Part shown: positions 35,294-44,060 of the stretch, piece after piece | Layout of the letters: each line of letters starts with the position of its first letter | How positions within the stretch are numbered: position 1 is the stretch's first letter | Assembly: GCF_017591425.1 (NCBI RefSeq) | Contig: NW_024465434.1 | Coordinates: forward strand, 496,001-560,000 | Direction of reading: 5' to 3' | Length of the DNA: 64,000 bases | Origin: Ochotona curzoniae | Lineage: Eukaryota; Chordata; Mammalia; Lagomorpha; Ochotonidae | Made by a program: the position numbers and the translations under genes | The notes under the pieces: model-generated | The model's database searches: none | What the model was told of the DNA's origin: nothing | Seen by the model: only the letters and a program-made list of their open reading frames with translations

Positions 35294-35475
35294 GGGGGCC
35301 CAGTGTGATACTCAATGGCTAAATGCTCACCTTGCAAGTGCCCCTGAACCCACATGGCAGACCCAAAAGTAGCTCTTGCCTGCTGGATCAGCGCTGGCCA
35401 TTGCATCCATTTAGTGTTTCAATGAGCTGATGCAAGACCTATCTCTCTTGCACTTTAACTCCGTCTTAAATCAGT
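35294..35475 (+). repeat. CSINE-like copy with shortened body
   Basis: Head 'ggggcccagtgtgatactca' and 'tggctaaatgctcaccttgc' are clear. The body is only about 180 bp and ends 'gcactttaactccgtcttaa', so either the body is deleted or this is a different subtype. Confidence 0.65.
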
Positions 35476-35541
35476 AATATTTTAATCTTTACTATTGCCA
35501 ACAATAAAGAATAAAATATTTTCCATAAAGAATATTGACAC

Positions 35542-35874
35542 CGGGCTTGGCACGGTGGCCTAACAGCTGAAGTTCTCATCTTAAATGCGCCAGGATCCCA
35601 TATGGGTGCCTGCTCTAATCCCAGCAGCTCCGCTTCCCATCCAGCTCCCTGCTTGTAGCCTAGGAAAGCAGTAGAGGACAGCCCAAAGCCTTGGGACCCT
35701 GCTCCCATGTGGGAGACCCAGAAGACCTCCTGGCTCCTAGCTTTGGATTGGCTCAGCTCCGGCTGTTGCGGTCACTTGGGGAGTGAATCACTGGATAGAA
35801 GATCTTCCTCTCCATCTCTCCTCCTCTCTGTATATCCGCCTTTCCAATAAAAAATAGAATAAATCTTTAAAAAA
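35542..35874 (+). mobile_element. Young full-length CSINE with target-site duplication
   Basis: The head reads 'cgggcttggcacggtggcct' and the tail ends 'aataaatctttaaaaaa'. Flanking 11-bp copies AATATTGACAC (35,531-35,541) and AATACTGACAC (35,875-35,885) differ at one base. The sequence includes 'tctgtatatccgcctttcc', which I take as typical of the pika lineage. It is the best plus-strand reference copy in the window. Confidence 0.94.
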
Positions 35875-35885
35875 AATACTGACAC

Positions 35886-36471
35886 CTCCTTACTCATTGT
35901 TTAAAGTATTTACATCCTATTATTTTTACTAATTTTACTTACTAGTGCTTACAGTCTACTCTTGAAAATGCTATTTTGAACCATGTTTCACTGTCTCATG
36001 GCAGATCTGTCAGCAATACTCGTTCAGGGGCAATGACAGAGGACCATCCGTGTTCTTTCAGCTGCCAGAAGCAAAACCTCCCAGAAGATAAACTGCACAG
36101 GGCAGCAGCTCTGGAATCTGCTTTATCTTTGCAAGAGCTGGTGTCTGGACCATCTCCTCCAGTGGCTGCCTGAACAGGCACCACTTCTCAGACCTTCAAT
36201 GCGAGGTTGTTACCGTTTTGAGACCAGAGAGTGGGGTCTTGTCTACCTTGCTCTTTCCAGGGTCTGACAGAGTAGAACACACAGTAGAACCCAACAAAGA
36301 GATGTTTGCTTGATGACCAAATGATGTTAGGGGGTGGCTAGAAGGAAGCCCAAGCTAAAATTTTAACATGAGGGTTCTGGAATCTGGAATAATCACATAG
36401 TCCGAGTTTGGATACTGATTCTCCCCACACACAACACGACAGATGCACACCTGTGCACGCATGCACATGCA
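35886..36471. other. Unassigned stretch
   Basis: I recognise no exon or family. It grades into a CA microsatellite. Confidence 0.45.
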
Positions 36472-36472
36472 T

Positions 36473-36516
<44 letters not shown>
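36472..36516. repeat. (CA)n microsatellite
   Basis: More than twenty CA units run uninterrupted. They are preceded by a short alternating GCATGCAC tract from about 36,455. The locus is a strong candidate for length polymorphism. Confidence 0.97.
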
Positions 36517-36519
<3 letters not shown>

Positions 36520-36544
36520 AGGTGGGTGTAAACAGGTAACACCA

Positions 36545-36630
36545 GCAACTCTCTGAAGCTATCTGTAAAACAGAGAAAATAAGAATGCTTGCATTGCAGG
36601 TAACCAAATAATATTAACTATTATTATGGG
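36545..36630 (+). repeat. Possible MIR fragment
   Basis: 'ctatctgtaaaacagagaaa' then 'ataatattaactattattat' resembles the MIR core ('ctcatctgtaaaatggggat aataatagta'). The fragment is short and diverged. Confidence 0.35.
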
Positions 36631-36654
36631 AAACATTAACAAACATGGATACGG

Positions 36655-37050
36655 GGAAGGGCATTGTGACACTGGGATGAAGCTGCCACTAGCAACACCA
36701 GCATCCCATTACCAGAATGCTGGTTGCAGTCCTGGATGCTCTGCTTCTTATTCCAGCTCCTTGCTAATATGCCTGGAGAGGCAGGCGTTGGTCCCCTGAC
36801 ACCTATGTGGGAAACTCAGATGGAGCTCCTGGTCCCTGACTTCAAGAGCCCTGTCTCTTACAGGCATCAGGGACATGAACCAAAAAAAGGGAAGATTCAT
36901 CAATCTCTCTCACTACGCCTCTCCCTCCTTCATCTCTCCCTCTCACTCTCTCTCCCTCCTTCTCTCCCTTCCCTACTCTCCCTTCCTTTTCTCCTCTTTC
37001 CCTCTGCCCTTCTCACCCTGTCATTCTGCCTTTCAAATAAATGTTAAAAT
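36655..37050 (+). repeat. CSINE with expanded CT-rich region
   Basis: 'gggcattgtgacactgggat', 'ttccagctccttgctaatat', 'gcctttcaaataaatgttaa' define the copy. The pyrimidine region before the tail has grown to about 130 bases of irregular CT repeats (36,900-37,030). Confidence 0.77.
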
Positions 37051-38498
37051 AATAACTGAAGTATTAAGCAGTTCATCAATAATATCAAATAAGTTGTTTG
37101 TAAGCTCAAATCACAGTGCAGGCAGACTCCAGGCTTGGCATTTATCTGCAGCAGGTGCCCCCATCTCATAGTCACAGATCTCTAGAAGCCAGGACAGCCC
37201 ACACCTTCAGGGACATGCACTTACTGCCTGGCGGGGAGGCCCTCCTCTCCTGGAACCCTGCCTTCTTCCCACCAGGGATACATGTAGCAGACCTGCCTCC
37301 CTAACAGACTATCCACATGCTGAGTTGACCCAAGGTAAAACACACTTCCTCTATCACCACATTCAAATATCGGTTTTCCCTTTTGAAAGTTAACACTCCA
37401 AAGGCCATTTGACTTACTTTGGCAGCAGCCACATCAGCTGTTTTGAAACAGTATTTTAATGAGAATAAGTATTTATGAGGGAAATCAGACACCCGGTTAT
37501 GACACAACTTGGAAGTTATCATCTGCTGGCTCTTCCTAGGCATACCATTGGGAGCAGAAGAGCCACAGGACAAAGCAGCAGAGGCGGCATGGGAACAATT
37601 GGGAACTTGTATAGGAGACCACAGAGAAGATCTATACTTAGCAATAATCAAACCTCAGATTCAGAATGTCCAGCATCTCCCAAACTAATGACAACTCAAA
37701 AGTATAATTACATCGTAAATGTGCCTTGTGGAAGGAGGACAATTCTCAAGCAGGACAGGGAACGAGGTCTCCTTTTGTTTTCATTTCCCTTTAAAAAGCA
37801 GGGTTCTTGCAATGTGAAATGCAGTCCCCCAGACACACATGCTTGTTTGCTTATCCTCAACACGGATCTAAAAAAAAAAAGACACTGGCAAAGCCAGGAG
37901 ACTGAGAGTCCCAAAAACACGAGAAACGCAAGGGTGGCCGATGCATGCTGCTGACTAGCACATTTTGCAAGTGTTATTGCCAAGCAGTATTTCAGAAATG
38001 TGTATATACAAAAGCACAAAAATAAGCAGTTGAACACCATGTTTCGATGGCACCAACCTCCTCTCTGTGTTAAATTAGAACAGTGGTTTGGATCTCTGTG
38101 GTCCCAAGCGGTGGTAGTTGTTTTCAGTCGTCTCTTAGGCAACAAAGGCTGCTGCACTGAAACTCAGCCACATCTCCGACTTGCAGACCCAAGAATGCGA
38201 TTCAGAAATGGCACACCTAAGTCTAGAGGCATCAGACTCCTTCCTAAAGAAAGCGAACATGTGTCAGAAAACCCTGAGGTGTGGGTGTGTGTGTGTGTGT
38301 GTGTGTGGCACAGCTAATTGAAAATGAAATTGGAAGTAAATCAAAGCTTCATGTTTTAACCAACTTGGAAGATTTCAAGCATGGAAGCAAGGAGGCAAGT
38401 TTTTTCTTCTGGCAATATATATAATGATGTCATTATTTTGGTACCTACGACTCCAGGAATGCACAGATTAGATCAGAGACAATGGTTGCGGAACACAA
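37051..38498. other. Unassigned unique-looking stretch
   Basis: There is no recognised repeat apart from a (GT)n at about 38,285-38,307. Frames of 116-159 codons on opposite strands overlap here and cannot all be real. None shows a domain, signal peptide or conserved motif. It may be intronic unique sequence of the putative minus-strand gene. Confidence 0.42.
38285..38307. repeat. (GT)n microsatellite
   Basis: Eleven GT units run uninterrupted. Confidence 0.93.
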
Positions 38499-38512
38499 CC
38501 GATAGGTGGCGC
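38499..38512 (+). promoter_or_regulatory. Candidate CTCF-binding motif
   Basis: CCGATAGGTGGCGC matches 12 of 14 positions of the CTCF core CCASYAGRKGGCRS, including the AGGTGGCGC half that matters most. It lies about 3.5 kb from the putative promoter, inside the presumed first intron. Motif matches occur by chance, so occupancy is unproven. Confidence 0.4.
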
Positions 38513-38862
38513 TGTGGCTCTCGGTAGAGCCAGGACCACACTCCCCACTGGGTTCTTCAAATACCAGTGCATTGAAGCTGTGTACATGGGAAGCAGAAAG
38601 TCTAGCGGTTGTTTTGAAAAGGCATCTAACTCGCACAGGAGCTAAGTGGGTTTTGGAAAATTAACCTCTGTAGCACCCATTGGTTTCATTTTTTGGCCAA
38701 ACAATCTTCTGAGTTAATGAAGTTGAACCCTGGCAGCCAAGGAGAACTGGTTCCAGGACCTTACTCCACTTCTCCGGGCATGAATCCCCAAATCCGCAGA
38801 TTCTCAAGTGTCATCAGTCACAGAGTATGTACAGATTACTTACCCATATGTTCCCAGACTTT

Positions 38863-39105
38863 CTAATTTTATTCATTTATTTTAGAGACAGAGAAACAGA
38901 CTAAAGGAAGAAAGAGCGCTCTTGTGAGTCGGTCCATTCACCAAACGCTCACACTGGCTGGGGGTGAGCTGGGGGCCAGCTGGGGGCCAGCTGGGGGTGA
39001 GCTGGGCCTGGAGCCAGGATCGAGGTCCAGGTCTTCAGTGTGCGTGGCAGGGACACAATGACTAAACCATCACTCTTGCCTCCCAGGATTCGTAGTGACA
39101 GAAAG
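38863..39105 (-). repeat. CSINE nested in a Tigger remnant
   Basis: Reversed tail 'tattcatttattttagagac', a purine-rich region and 'ggagccaggatcgaggtcca' with 'ttgcctcccaggattcgtag' indicate a diverged C repeat. It carries four extra 11-bp units at 38,957-39,000. Confidence 0.62.
38957..39006. repeat. 11-bp tandem array in A-B-B-A order
   Basis: Units are GCTGGGGGTGA (A) and GCTGGGGGCCA (B), arranged A, B, B, A and a partial fifth. The array lies inside the SINE where normal copies have one short GCTG segment, so it expanded after insertion. Confidence 0.9.
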
Positions 39106-39136
39106 GGTACTTACGTGACTAAAGGGTACTTACGTG
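39102..39136. repeat. 19-bp tandem duplication
   Basis: AAAGGGTACTTACGTG at 39,102-39,117 recurs exactly at 39,121-39,136, separated by ACT. It lies at the SINE/Tigger junction and may be part of a target-site duplication or a later local duplication. Confidence 0.85.
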
Positions 39137-39340
39137 TGGGATACAGGCGTCTCAAATACCAATCCTCTCTCATACCCTTTAGTTAAACTATCTAATACAA
39201 TGTAAATGCTATATAGATACGTGTTATATTGTATTGCTTAAGCAAAAATGACAACAGACTACATATATTGAGTATAATGCAATTCTTTATTTTTCATCAC
39301 GGAATCTGCAGACACAGAGAACCACGTGTAACCCAATAGG

Positions 39341-39726
39341 CATGATTATGCCGATCACCACCTTGTATTGCTTAGGAAAATCAAATTCCCATGAAATACT
39401 GACTTTTCAAAGCATAAAGTGACATCATTAGGAAGCCAGAAGAATCTTGGGTTGGTTACCTACGACCATAAAGGTGAAAATAACTCCACTTGGCAAAGGC
39501 TGCTTTCCTCTTGTCCAGCCATGCACCCCATGGGGCCGGGCAGCTCCAGTCCCAGGGCTTGGCTCCGCCCTCCGCCCGCCTTAATGGTCTGAGAGTTAAC
39601 TTTTCTCTACACTAGAGGTCGCCCTCTCTGCAGTCCTAGGGCCTTCCTTGCAAAGCAAGGAAGCAGCAGGCTTGTCTGCTCGCCAGCTCCTGTTTCTTTG
39701 AGAAGCTGAACTTTAACATGAGAAAG
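39341..39726. other. Unassigned stretch near the promoter region
   Basis: The segment is moderately GC-rich around 39,525-39,640 and contains a CTCF-like motif listed separately. No repeat is recognised, so it is a candidate for conserved noncoding sequence. Confidence 0.4.
39610..39623 (+). promoter_or_regulatory. Candidate CTCF-like motif (weak core)
   Basis: CACTAGAGGTCGCC resembles the CTCF consensus CACTAGRGGGCRCT with two differences, one of them (T for G) in the core. The left half is perfect. It lies about 2.3 kb from the CpG island exon. Confidence 0.3.
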
Positions 39727-40015
39727 GGGCTTGGCATTCAGCTTAGCAGGCAGTACACTGTAAGGACGTGTCCTTCATCTGAGTACCTGGGCTAAGTCCC
39801 AGCTCCGGCTCCTGACGCCAGCTGCCTGCCAACGCAGGGGTCTCCTGGGAGACGCAATCCTGGCTCAAATACCTGGGTTCCTGGGTCCCACATGGGAGAC
39901 GCGGGCTGAGTTCCTGACTTGAGTCTCCCAGTCATGGCCGGCATTTGGGGAGTGAAGTTGAGAATGGGAATTCTTTTCCTCTATCTCACAAAAAATATGA
40001 AGAATAAGTTTTATT
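39727..40015 (+). repeat. CSINE, diverged
   Basis: 'gggcttggcattcagcttag', 'tgggtcccacatgggagacg' and 'gccggcatttggggagtgaa' followed by 'tctatctcacaaaaaatatg' fit an old C repeat. Confidence 0.7.
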
Positions 40016-40049
40016 TAATGTGAGGGTTAAGACATCCAGCCATAGGCGG

Positions 40050-40126
40050 TAGAGAGGATTAACTTTACAGCATCTGTAAAGGCACGGTGGCTGGCACTTA
40101 GCGGGTACTAAATAATTATTACCGCC
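40050..40126 (+). repeat. MIR 3' fragment
   Basis: 'agaggattaactttacagca', 'aggcacggtggctggcactt' and 'gcgggtactaaataattatt' follow the last third of MIR ('gaggattaaatgag... gtgcctggcacatagtaagcg'). Confidence 0.58.
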
Positions 40127-41419
40127 CCTCCCTTCCGCGGCTCACCAGCCAAAAGGATTCCAACAGTTGGTAAGCAAACCTCCTAGTGAATATCTGACAT
40201 TTTTTTTAAAAGGCCTTCAAAGTGCCTGGTCAAGGGGTGGGCAGGCGGGTGTTCCCTGCCCCCTCGCCAGTCCCCCCAAAAAGCGCCGAAGGTGGATGGG
40301 GCTTTCCCGCCGTGACCAGACGCAAGGGTGAAGCCAGAACCATTTGCCGCGTTGACCAGGCAGCAAACATCTCCCCAGAAATTCGTTTCAGGGGGTGTGT
40401 TTTCCGATGCAGATTTTGAATTAACGCTAAAGGTTAATTTGGAGTGCAGTAACAGCCAACCCTCTCAACCTCTGCTATTCTCCCAAGAAGAAAAACTTTT
40501 TTTTTTTAAGTTTCAGGCTTTAGGAACTCACGTGGGAGCTGGCAGAGTAGGTGTATGATCTTATCCAGGAGTTCCAAAGTCCCCGGCCTGGCTGAATGGA
40601 GATCAGAGAGCCACGGGAGTAACTTTAGCCCGGTGAAACTGTCGATTCTGGGAGCTAAGGCTAAGGAATGGCTAAGGAATGCGCGTGTTTTCCAACAGGT
40701 AAACGCGGCAGGAAAGAAAGGAAGGAGAAAGAAGGCGGGCAGACCGCATCTGGAAATTTCTCTCGACAGAAAGCCTCACAGTTGCCTTGCGTGGCCGTTT
40801 TCACCTGCGAGCAAGCGTCCTCCTTCCCAGGGGTCTCCCGACCCCCTTCCCAAGGCGATGGAACACTCAGGGCGTGATCGCTCCACGGGGGCTCAGCGCC
40901 TGCCTACTTTCAGAGAAGAGTCTAAAGTGACTTTCCCAGTGCAGGGGGTCTCCCAGGTGCCCCCCGACTCTTCCCCTGGGGAACAACGAGGCTGCCAAGT
41001 CAAGGCAATCACAGCCAGATCAGACGGCATCTCGCCCCTAGCCTCAGGGCCGCGGAAGGCCAGAAACGCGGCGTTATTGTAGCACAAACCGGGGACCCGG
41101 GTCTTGGGTAAACACACACCAGTCCCCCACCAAACAACTCCCTTTGATGCCTCCGCTGTCATTATTTATCTCCCATATAAATCAGGACTGCCGACAAACC
41201 TTCGTGCTTCCACTAAAACAGAGGCTACCCAGCCAAACCCCTCTCCCAGGACTTCTTTTCCAAGGTAGATAACATCGCACCCCCACCATAAACCCGCCCG
41301 TGGAGGACGGCCGCGCCTAGGGGTGGGGGATGGGGGACTGGAACAGGACCATGCGTGTGCCACGGCGAGGACGCGGAACGCAGAGCAGTTATTTTCCAGT
41401 CTGTAGATCGAATGGAGAA
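40127..41419. other. CpG-enriched shoulder, no recognised gene
   Basis: CpG frequency and GC content rise from about 40,220 onward compared with the left 40 kb. The plus-strand frame at 40,555-41,082 (175 codons) overlaps frames on the other strand and shows no domain. I read this as the downstream shoulder (first intron) of a minus-strand CpG-island promoter. Confidence 0.5.
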
Positions 41420-41954
41420 AGATGCCAAACGCGCTTCCCGAGCCAGCTGAACTTCGCGGGCACCTAATCATTGCCAGATGTGAGAAGGGCTCTCTCAGAC
41501 CATCCCCGGTCCAGGAGAAAACAGCCGGCCGGGCGGCCGCACGCGGCGACGGCTGGACCGGGCCACGGCCAAGGTGGGAGAAAGGAGGATCAGGGCGAGG
41601 CTGGCGAACCCCACAGAGCGGAAAATCTACGGCGAGGCGTGAGGATGCCGCCGACTCTTCCTCCACAGCTTTTTTCAATTAAAAACTTGGACCCCGGACT
41701 CCGTAAACAACAATTTAGGGCTTCCAACTACTTTGCAACGACGTGACGGGGAGGGGATACTTGGCGCGCTTCAGCACCCTGTCCGAGCCCAGCGAACGGT
41801 GCCCAGCGCGCAAAGCCGGGAGCGCCTCCTAAGTCCGCGCTCCCAAACCGGGCTACAGTAGGGCAAGGAAACGTTCGTGCAGGCTGGAACTCATCGCCCC
41901 CCTCGCCCCGTGCGTCCTCACAGCCCGCCCCTCGAACCCCGCCGCCGTCCTCAC

Positions 41955-41961
41955 CTTTCAT
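41955..41961 (-). CDS. Candidate first coding exon end: ATGAAAG then splice donor
   Basis: On the minus strand GGTCACC precedes ATGAAAG, giving A at -3 and a good initiation context. The next bases GTGAGG form a strong donor (AAAG|GTGAGG). The exon would encode only Met-Lys and the first base of codon 3 before the intron. The frame stays open upstream without an ATG, back to an upstream GTG, and it continues past the donor if unspliced. The location in the core of a CpG island supports a genuine first exon. No partner exon was recognised leftward, so the first intron is probably longer than 40 kb or later exons escaped me. I cannot name the gene; a noncoding first exon with a fortuitous ATG is the alternative. 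Confidence 0.38.
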
Positions 41962-42041
41962 GGTGACCAAAGAAATGCACCGCCAGCCAAGGAGCTCCGC
42001 GCGCCGCGCCGCCCGCCGAGGAAGTCGTCCTGAGCTGCGGC

Positions 42042-42056
42042 TCACTGCACGTCCAT
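42042..42056 (-). other. Upstream ORF of four codons (MDVQ stop)
   Basis: ATGGACGTGCAGTGA lies 80 bases upstream of the candidate start codon on the same strand and ends before it. If it is part of the 5'UTR, it could reduce or regulate translation of the main frame, as short uORFs often do. Whether transcription starts upstream of it is not known from sequence. Confidence 0.35.
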
Positions 42057-42076
42057 GGCAGCCGCGCCACGCGCTG

Positions 42077-42122
42077 CCCGTCTACTCCCCGGCCTGCGCT
42101 CCCCTGCGCTCCCCTGCGCTCC
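42077..42122 (-). promoter_or_regulatory. 10-bp G-rich tandem repeat, potential G-quadruplex
   Basis: CCTGCGCTCC occurs three times in direct tandem (42,093-42,122). On the minus strand, runs at 42,111-42,114, 42,101-42,104, 42,087-42,090 and 42,077-42,079 give GGGG-6-GGGG-10-GGGG-7-GGG spacing, which could form a long-loop G-quadruplex in the putative 5'UTR or promoter. Confidence 0.5.
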
Positions 42123-42460
42123 GCGCTCTGCCGCCGCGGGGCCGCCGCGCGGGCTGTTGAGTCGGGCGGGAGGCGCCGCGCCCGCCGGCGCCCCTCCCCC
42201 TGGCCCGGCCGGGGCGCGCGGGCGGCTGCGCCCACGCCCCCTCGTGCGCCCTCCCGCGCCCGCCCCGCCCTCGGCTGGCGCTCGCCCCTGCCCAGCCCTC
42301 CCTCGCCTCTGCTCCCCAGGCGCGTTCCTCCTTTCTTTCTCTTTCTTCGCTTGGAACAGCGTCGTCGTCGGCCCCAACTCCGGAGGACAGGGCGATCCGT
42401 GGTGTCCTTTCCATTTGTACTCAGGGTACCGCTACTGGGGTTGTTCCTAGACCCCAAATT

Positions 42461-43059
42461 ACGTTTTGAGTTGGGGAGCAGCGGCATGCGGGGGGAGGGG
42501 GCGGCCGAATAAGTTTGCTCTCTTTCCAGAGCCCACCAGGTGGGGAAAATTAGAGAACCTGAACGTCCTCGGGTACCGAAATGCCAGGTGCAGGCGTTTA
42601 GGGACGCCCGAAAGACCCTGGCCAGGGTCACCCAGCGAATCACAACCTCCATGAACAATCAGGGTCAACTTTCCAACTTTTGAACATTCCACCGAGGAGG
42701 GAGCTGGCAGGGAGGGCAGGGGCACCCACGACTTTCCCTTGCCTGGACGAATTACCCTTCTGTCTGCACTGACCTCCACGAGGTCAGATTAACTCCTGTG
42801 TGATTACCAAAGGAGGCTGGGCTGTTGAGAAGTTTGTCAGATGCCTTTCATTGTCGTCCAAACTGCCCACCCGTCTGCTTAATTAAGACGGCCCTGTGTC
42901 TGTCCTTTCTAGTTGGTTGTGTCGCTTTCAAACAAAGTGGTGAGTGGAGCCCTGGGTGGGTAGCCGCACAGCACATTACCTCCCCTGGTGTGCTCCGGCT
43001 GCTCACTTGGTAGCACGTAGCCAACCTATTCATTCACTCTTTTAACATTCATACCTTGG
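42461..43059. other. Unassigned stretch upstream of the island
   Basis: GC content falls quickly to background levels. I recognise no repeat or exon. If the minus-strand gene is real, this is its proximal upstream region. Confidence 0.5.
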
Positions 43060-43268
43060 CAATAGAGTGCTGAACTTTATACCATTGTCTACACCTGCAA
43101 TGTCATGAAACACTTATATAGAAGGATGGTGAAGTTGTGACTGTTGTTGAAGGACTATAGTATTGTTATAAGGAAAAAGGTGGGGGCGGGGAGGCAGGGC
43201 AGAGGGGAAGGGGAAATCTCTGAGCCTAAGGAATTGTATTACAGGAAAATAAAAATTTAAAAAAAAAA
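43060..43268 (+). repeat. Lagomorph L1 3' end, truncated
   Basis: 'agtgctgaactttataccat', 'ttgtctacacctgcaatgtc' and 'gttgaaggactatagtattg' parallel the 3'UTR wording of the L1 at 57.2-57.4 kb read on its sense strand. The fragment ends 'ggaattgtattacaggaaaa' plus poly(A). It is 5'-truncated to about 200 bp. Confidence 0.72.
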
Positions 43269-43547
43269 CCAAGATTTACTTGCTTTTATTGGCAAGGCAG
43301 ATTTACAGAGAAAAGGAGAGACAAAGAGATTCCATCTGCTCGTTCACTCCCCAAATGGCCACACTGGCACGGATCTGGAGCCGATCCGAAGCCAGGCGCC
43401 AGCTTTCTCTGGGTCTCCCACATGGGTGCAGGGTTCCAAGGTTATCCTCTGCTGCATTCCCAGACCGCAAGCAGCTAAGACATGGCCATATGGGATGCCA
43501 GATTCTGCAGGCAAAGGATTAGCCTACTGAGCCATCACGCTGCCCCT
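43269..43547 (-). repeat. CSINE
   Basis: Reversed tail 'gatttacttgcttttattgg', 'cccaaatggccacactggca', 'gggtctcccacatgggtgca' and the head complement 'ttagcctactgagccatcac'. It abuts the poly(A) of the L1 fragment, a common insertion site. About 30 bp of the body are missing around 43,480. Confidence 0.86.
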
Positions 43548-44054
43548 CCCTCCCTCATTCGTTCATTTTAACTAGGGGATTCTTTGCTCTAGAAAGAGGC
43601 AGTGCCCCAAAATGAATGAATACCTACTCAAGTATTCCATAAACTTTGGGGAATCTGGAAATTTAGACATGACCAACAAAGAAAAAGAAACTGATACTTG
43701 TGTGTGTGTGGTTGTTGCTGTGTAAAGTGTTAGTGAAACTGCAGGATCCCAGCCTTATCTTGTAGGGTAAGTGAAGGCCTTGGAAGGAACCTAAGAAACA
43801 GACCCAGCCCAGCCTCTGGTTACCATTGTTAGGATGGTGTGAGTCCCGTAGCTTCTCCACTCTACAATGCAAATCTTTGTTCTGATTTCAGAACTTGAAT
43901 GTTTAAAAGTCATTGTTTAAAATCTATATTATGAATGACATCAGGAGTATGGTCAACACAAGGGGAAAAACAAAAAAGATGGGTCTACTTTATCATAGTC
44001 AAACCCTTTGTCCCTTATAGGAATGCAGGGAAAATATCCCTCTCCACCCTTTGA
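43548..44054. other. Mostly unassigned stretch
   Basis: 'agtgccccaaaatgaatgaa' with 'tattccataaactttgggga' near 43,601-43,651 is probably another eroded mariner-like MITE. Nothing else is recognised. Confidence 0.4.
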
Positions 44055-44060
44055 AGTGTC

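Larger units (their letters stand above)
38728..39340. repeat. Tigger1/MER2-type remnant interrupted by a SINE
   Basis: Left part: 'aactggttccaggaccttac' and 'ccccaaatccgcagattctc'. Right part: 'atctaatacaatgtaaatgc', 'gttatattgtattgcttaag' and 'tcatcacggaatctgcagac'. These follow Tigger1/MER2 order. The CSINE at 38,863-39,105 and a small tandem duplication sit between the two parts. Confidence 0.62.
41420..42460 (-). promoter_or_regulatory. CpG island, putative promoter of a leftward gene
   Basis: The GC content is very high and CpG is abundant ('cggccgggcggccgcacgcg', 'ggcgccgcgcccgccggcgc'). CCCGCCC-type Sp1 sites recur. No TATA box is evident, so initiation is probably dispersed. The minus strand carries an ATG with good Kozak context and a splice donor at the island's left part. 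I infer a housekeeping-style or developmental promoter firing toward position 1; bidirectional activity cannot be excluded. Confidence 0.8.

Noticed and set aside
36472..36516. Regularly spaced short repeats as a possible CRISPR array
   Set aside because: This and similar tracts are dinucleotide microsatellites in a mammalian genome, with no repeat-spacer structure.
37301..38157. Overlapping frames of 116, 159 and 149 codons on both strands
   Set aside because: They are mutually incompatible, carry no recognisable motif, and one gains apparent hydrophobicity only from T-rich sequence.
40555..41082. 175-codon plus-strand frame next to the CpG island
   Set aside because: No domain, no clear start context, conflicts with minus-strand frames; most likely composition-driven.
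41951..42658. Longest minus-strand frame in the CpG island (235 codons)
   Set aside because: Stop-poor frames are expected in very GC-rich DNA. The product is low-complexity Arg/Gly/Ala with no domain, overlaps other long frames and runs through the likely splice donor region.
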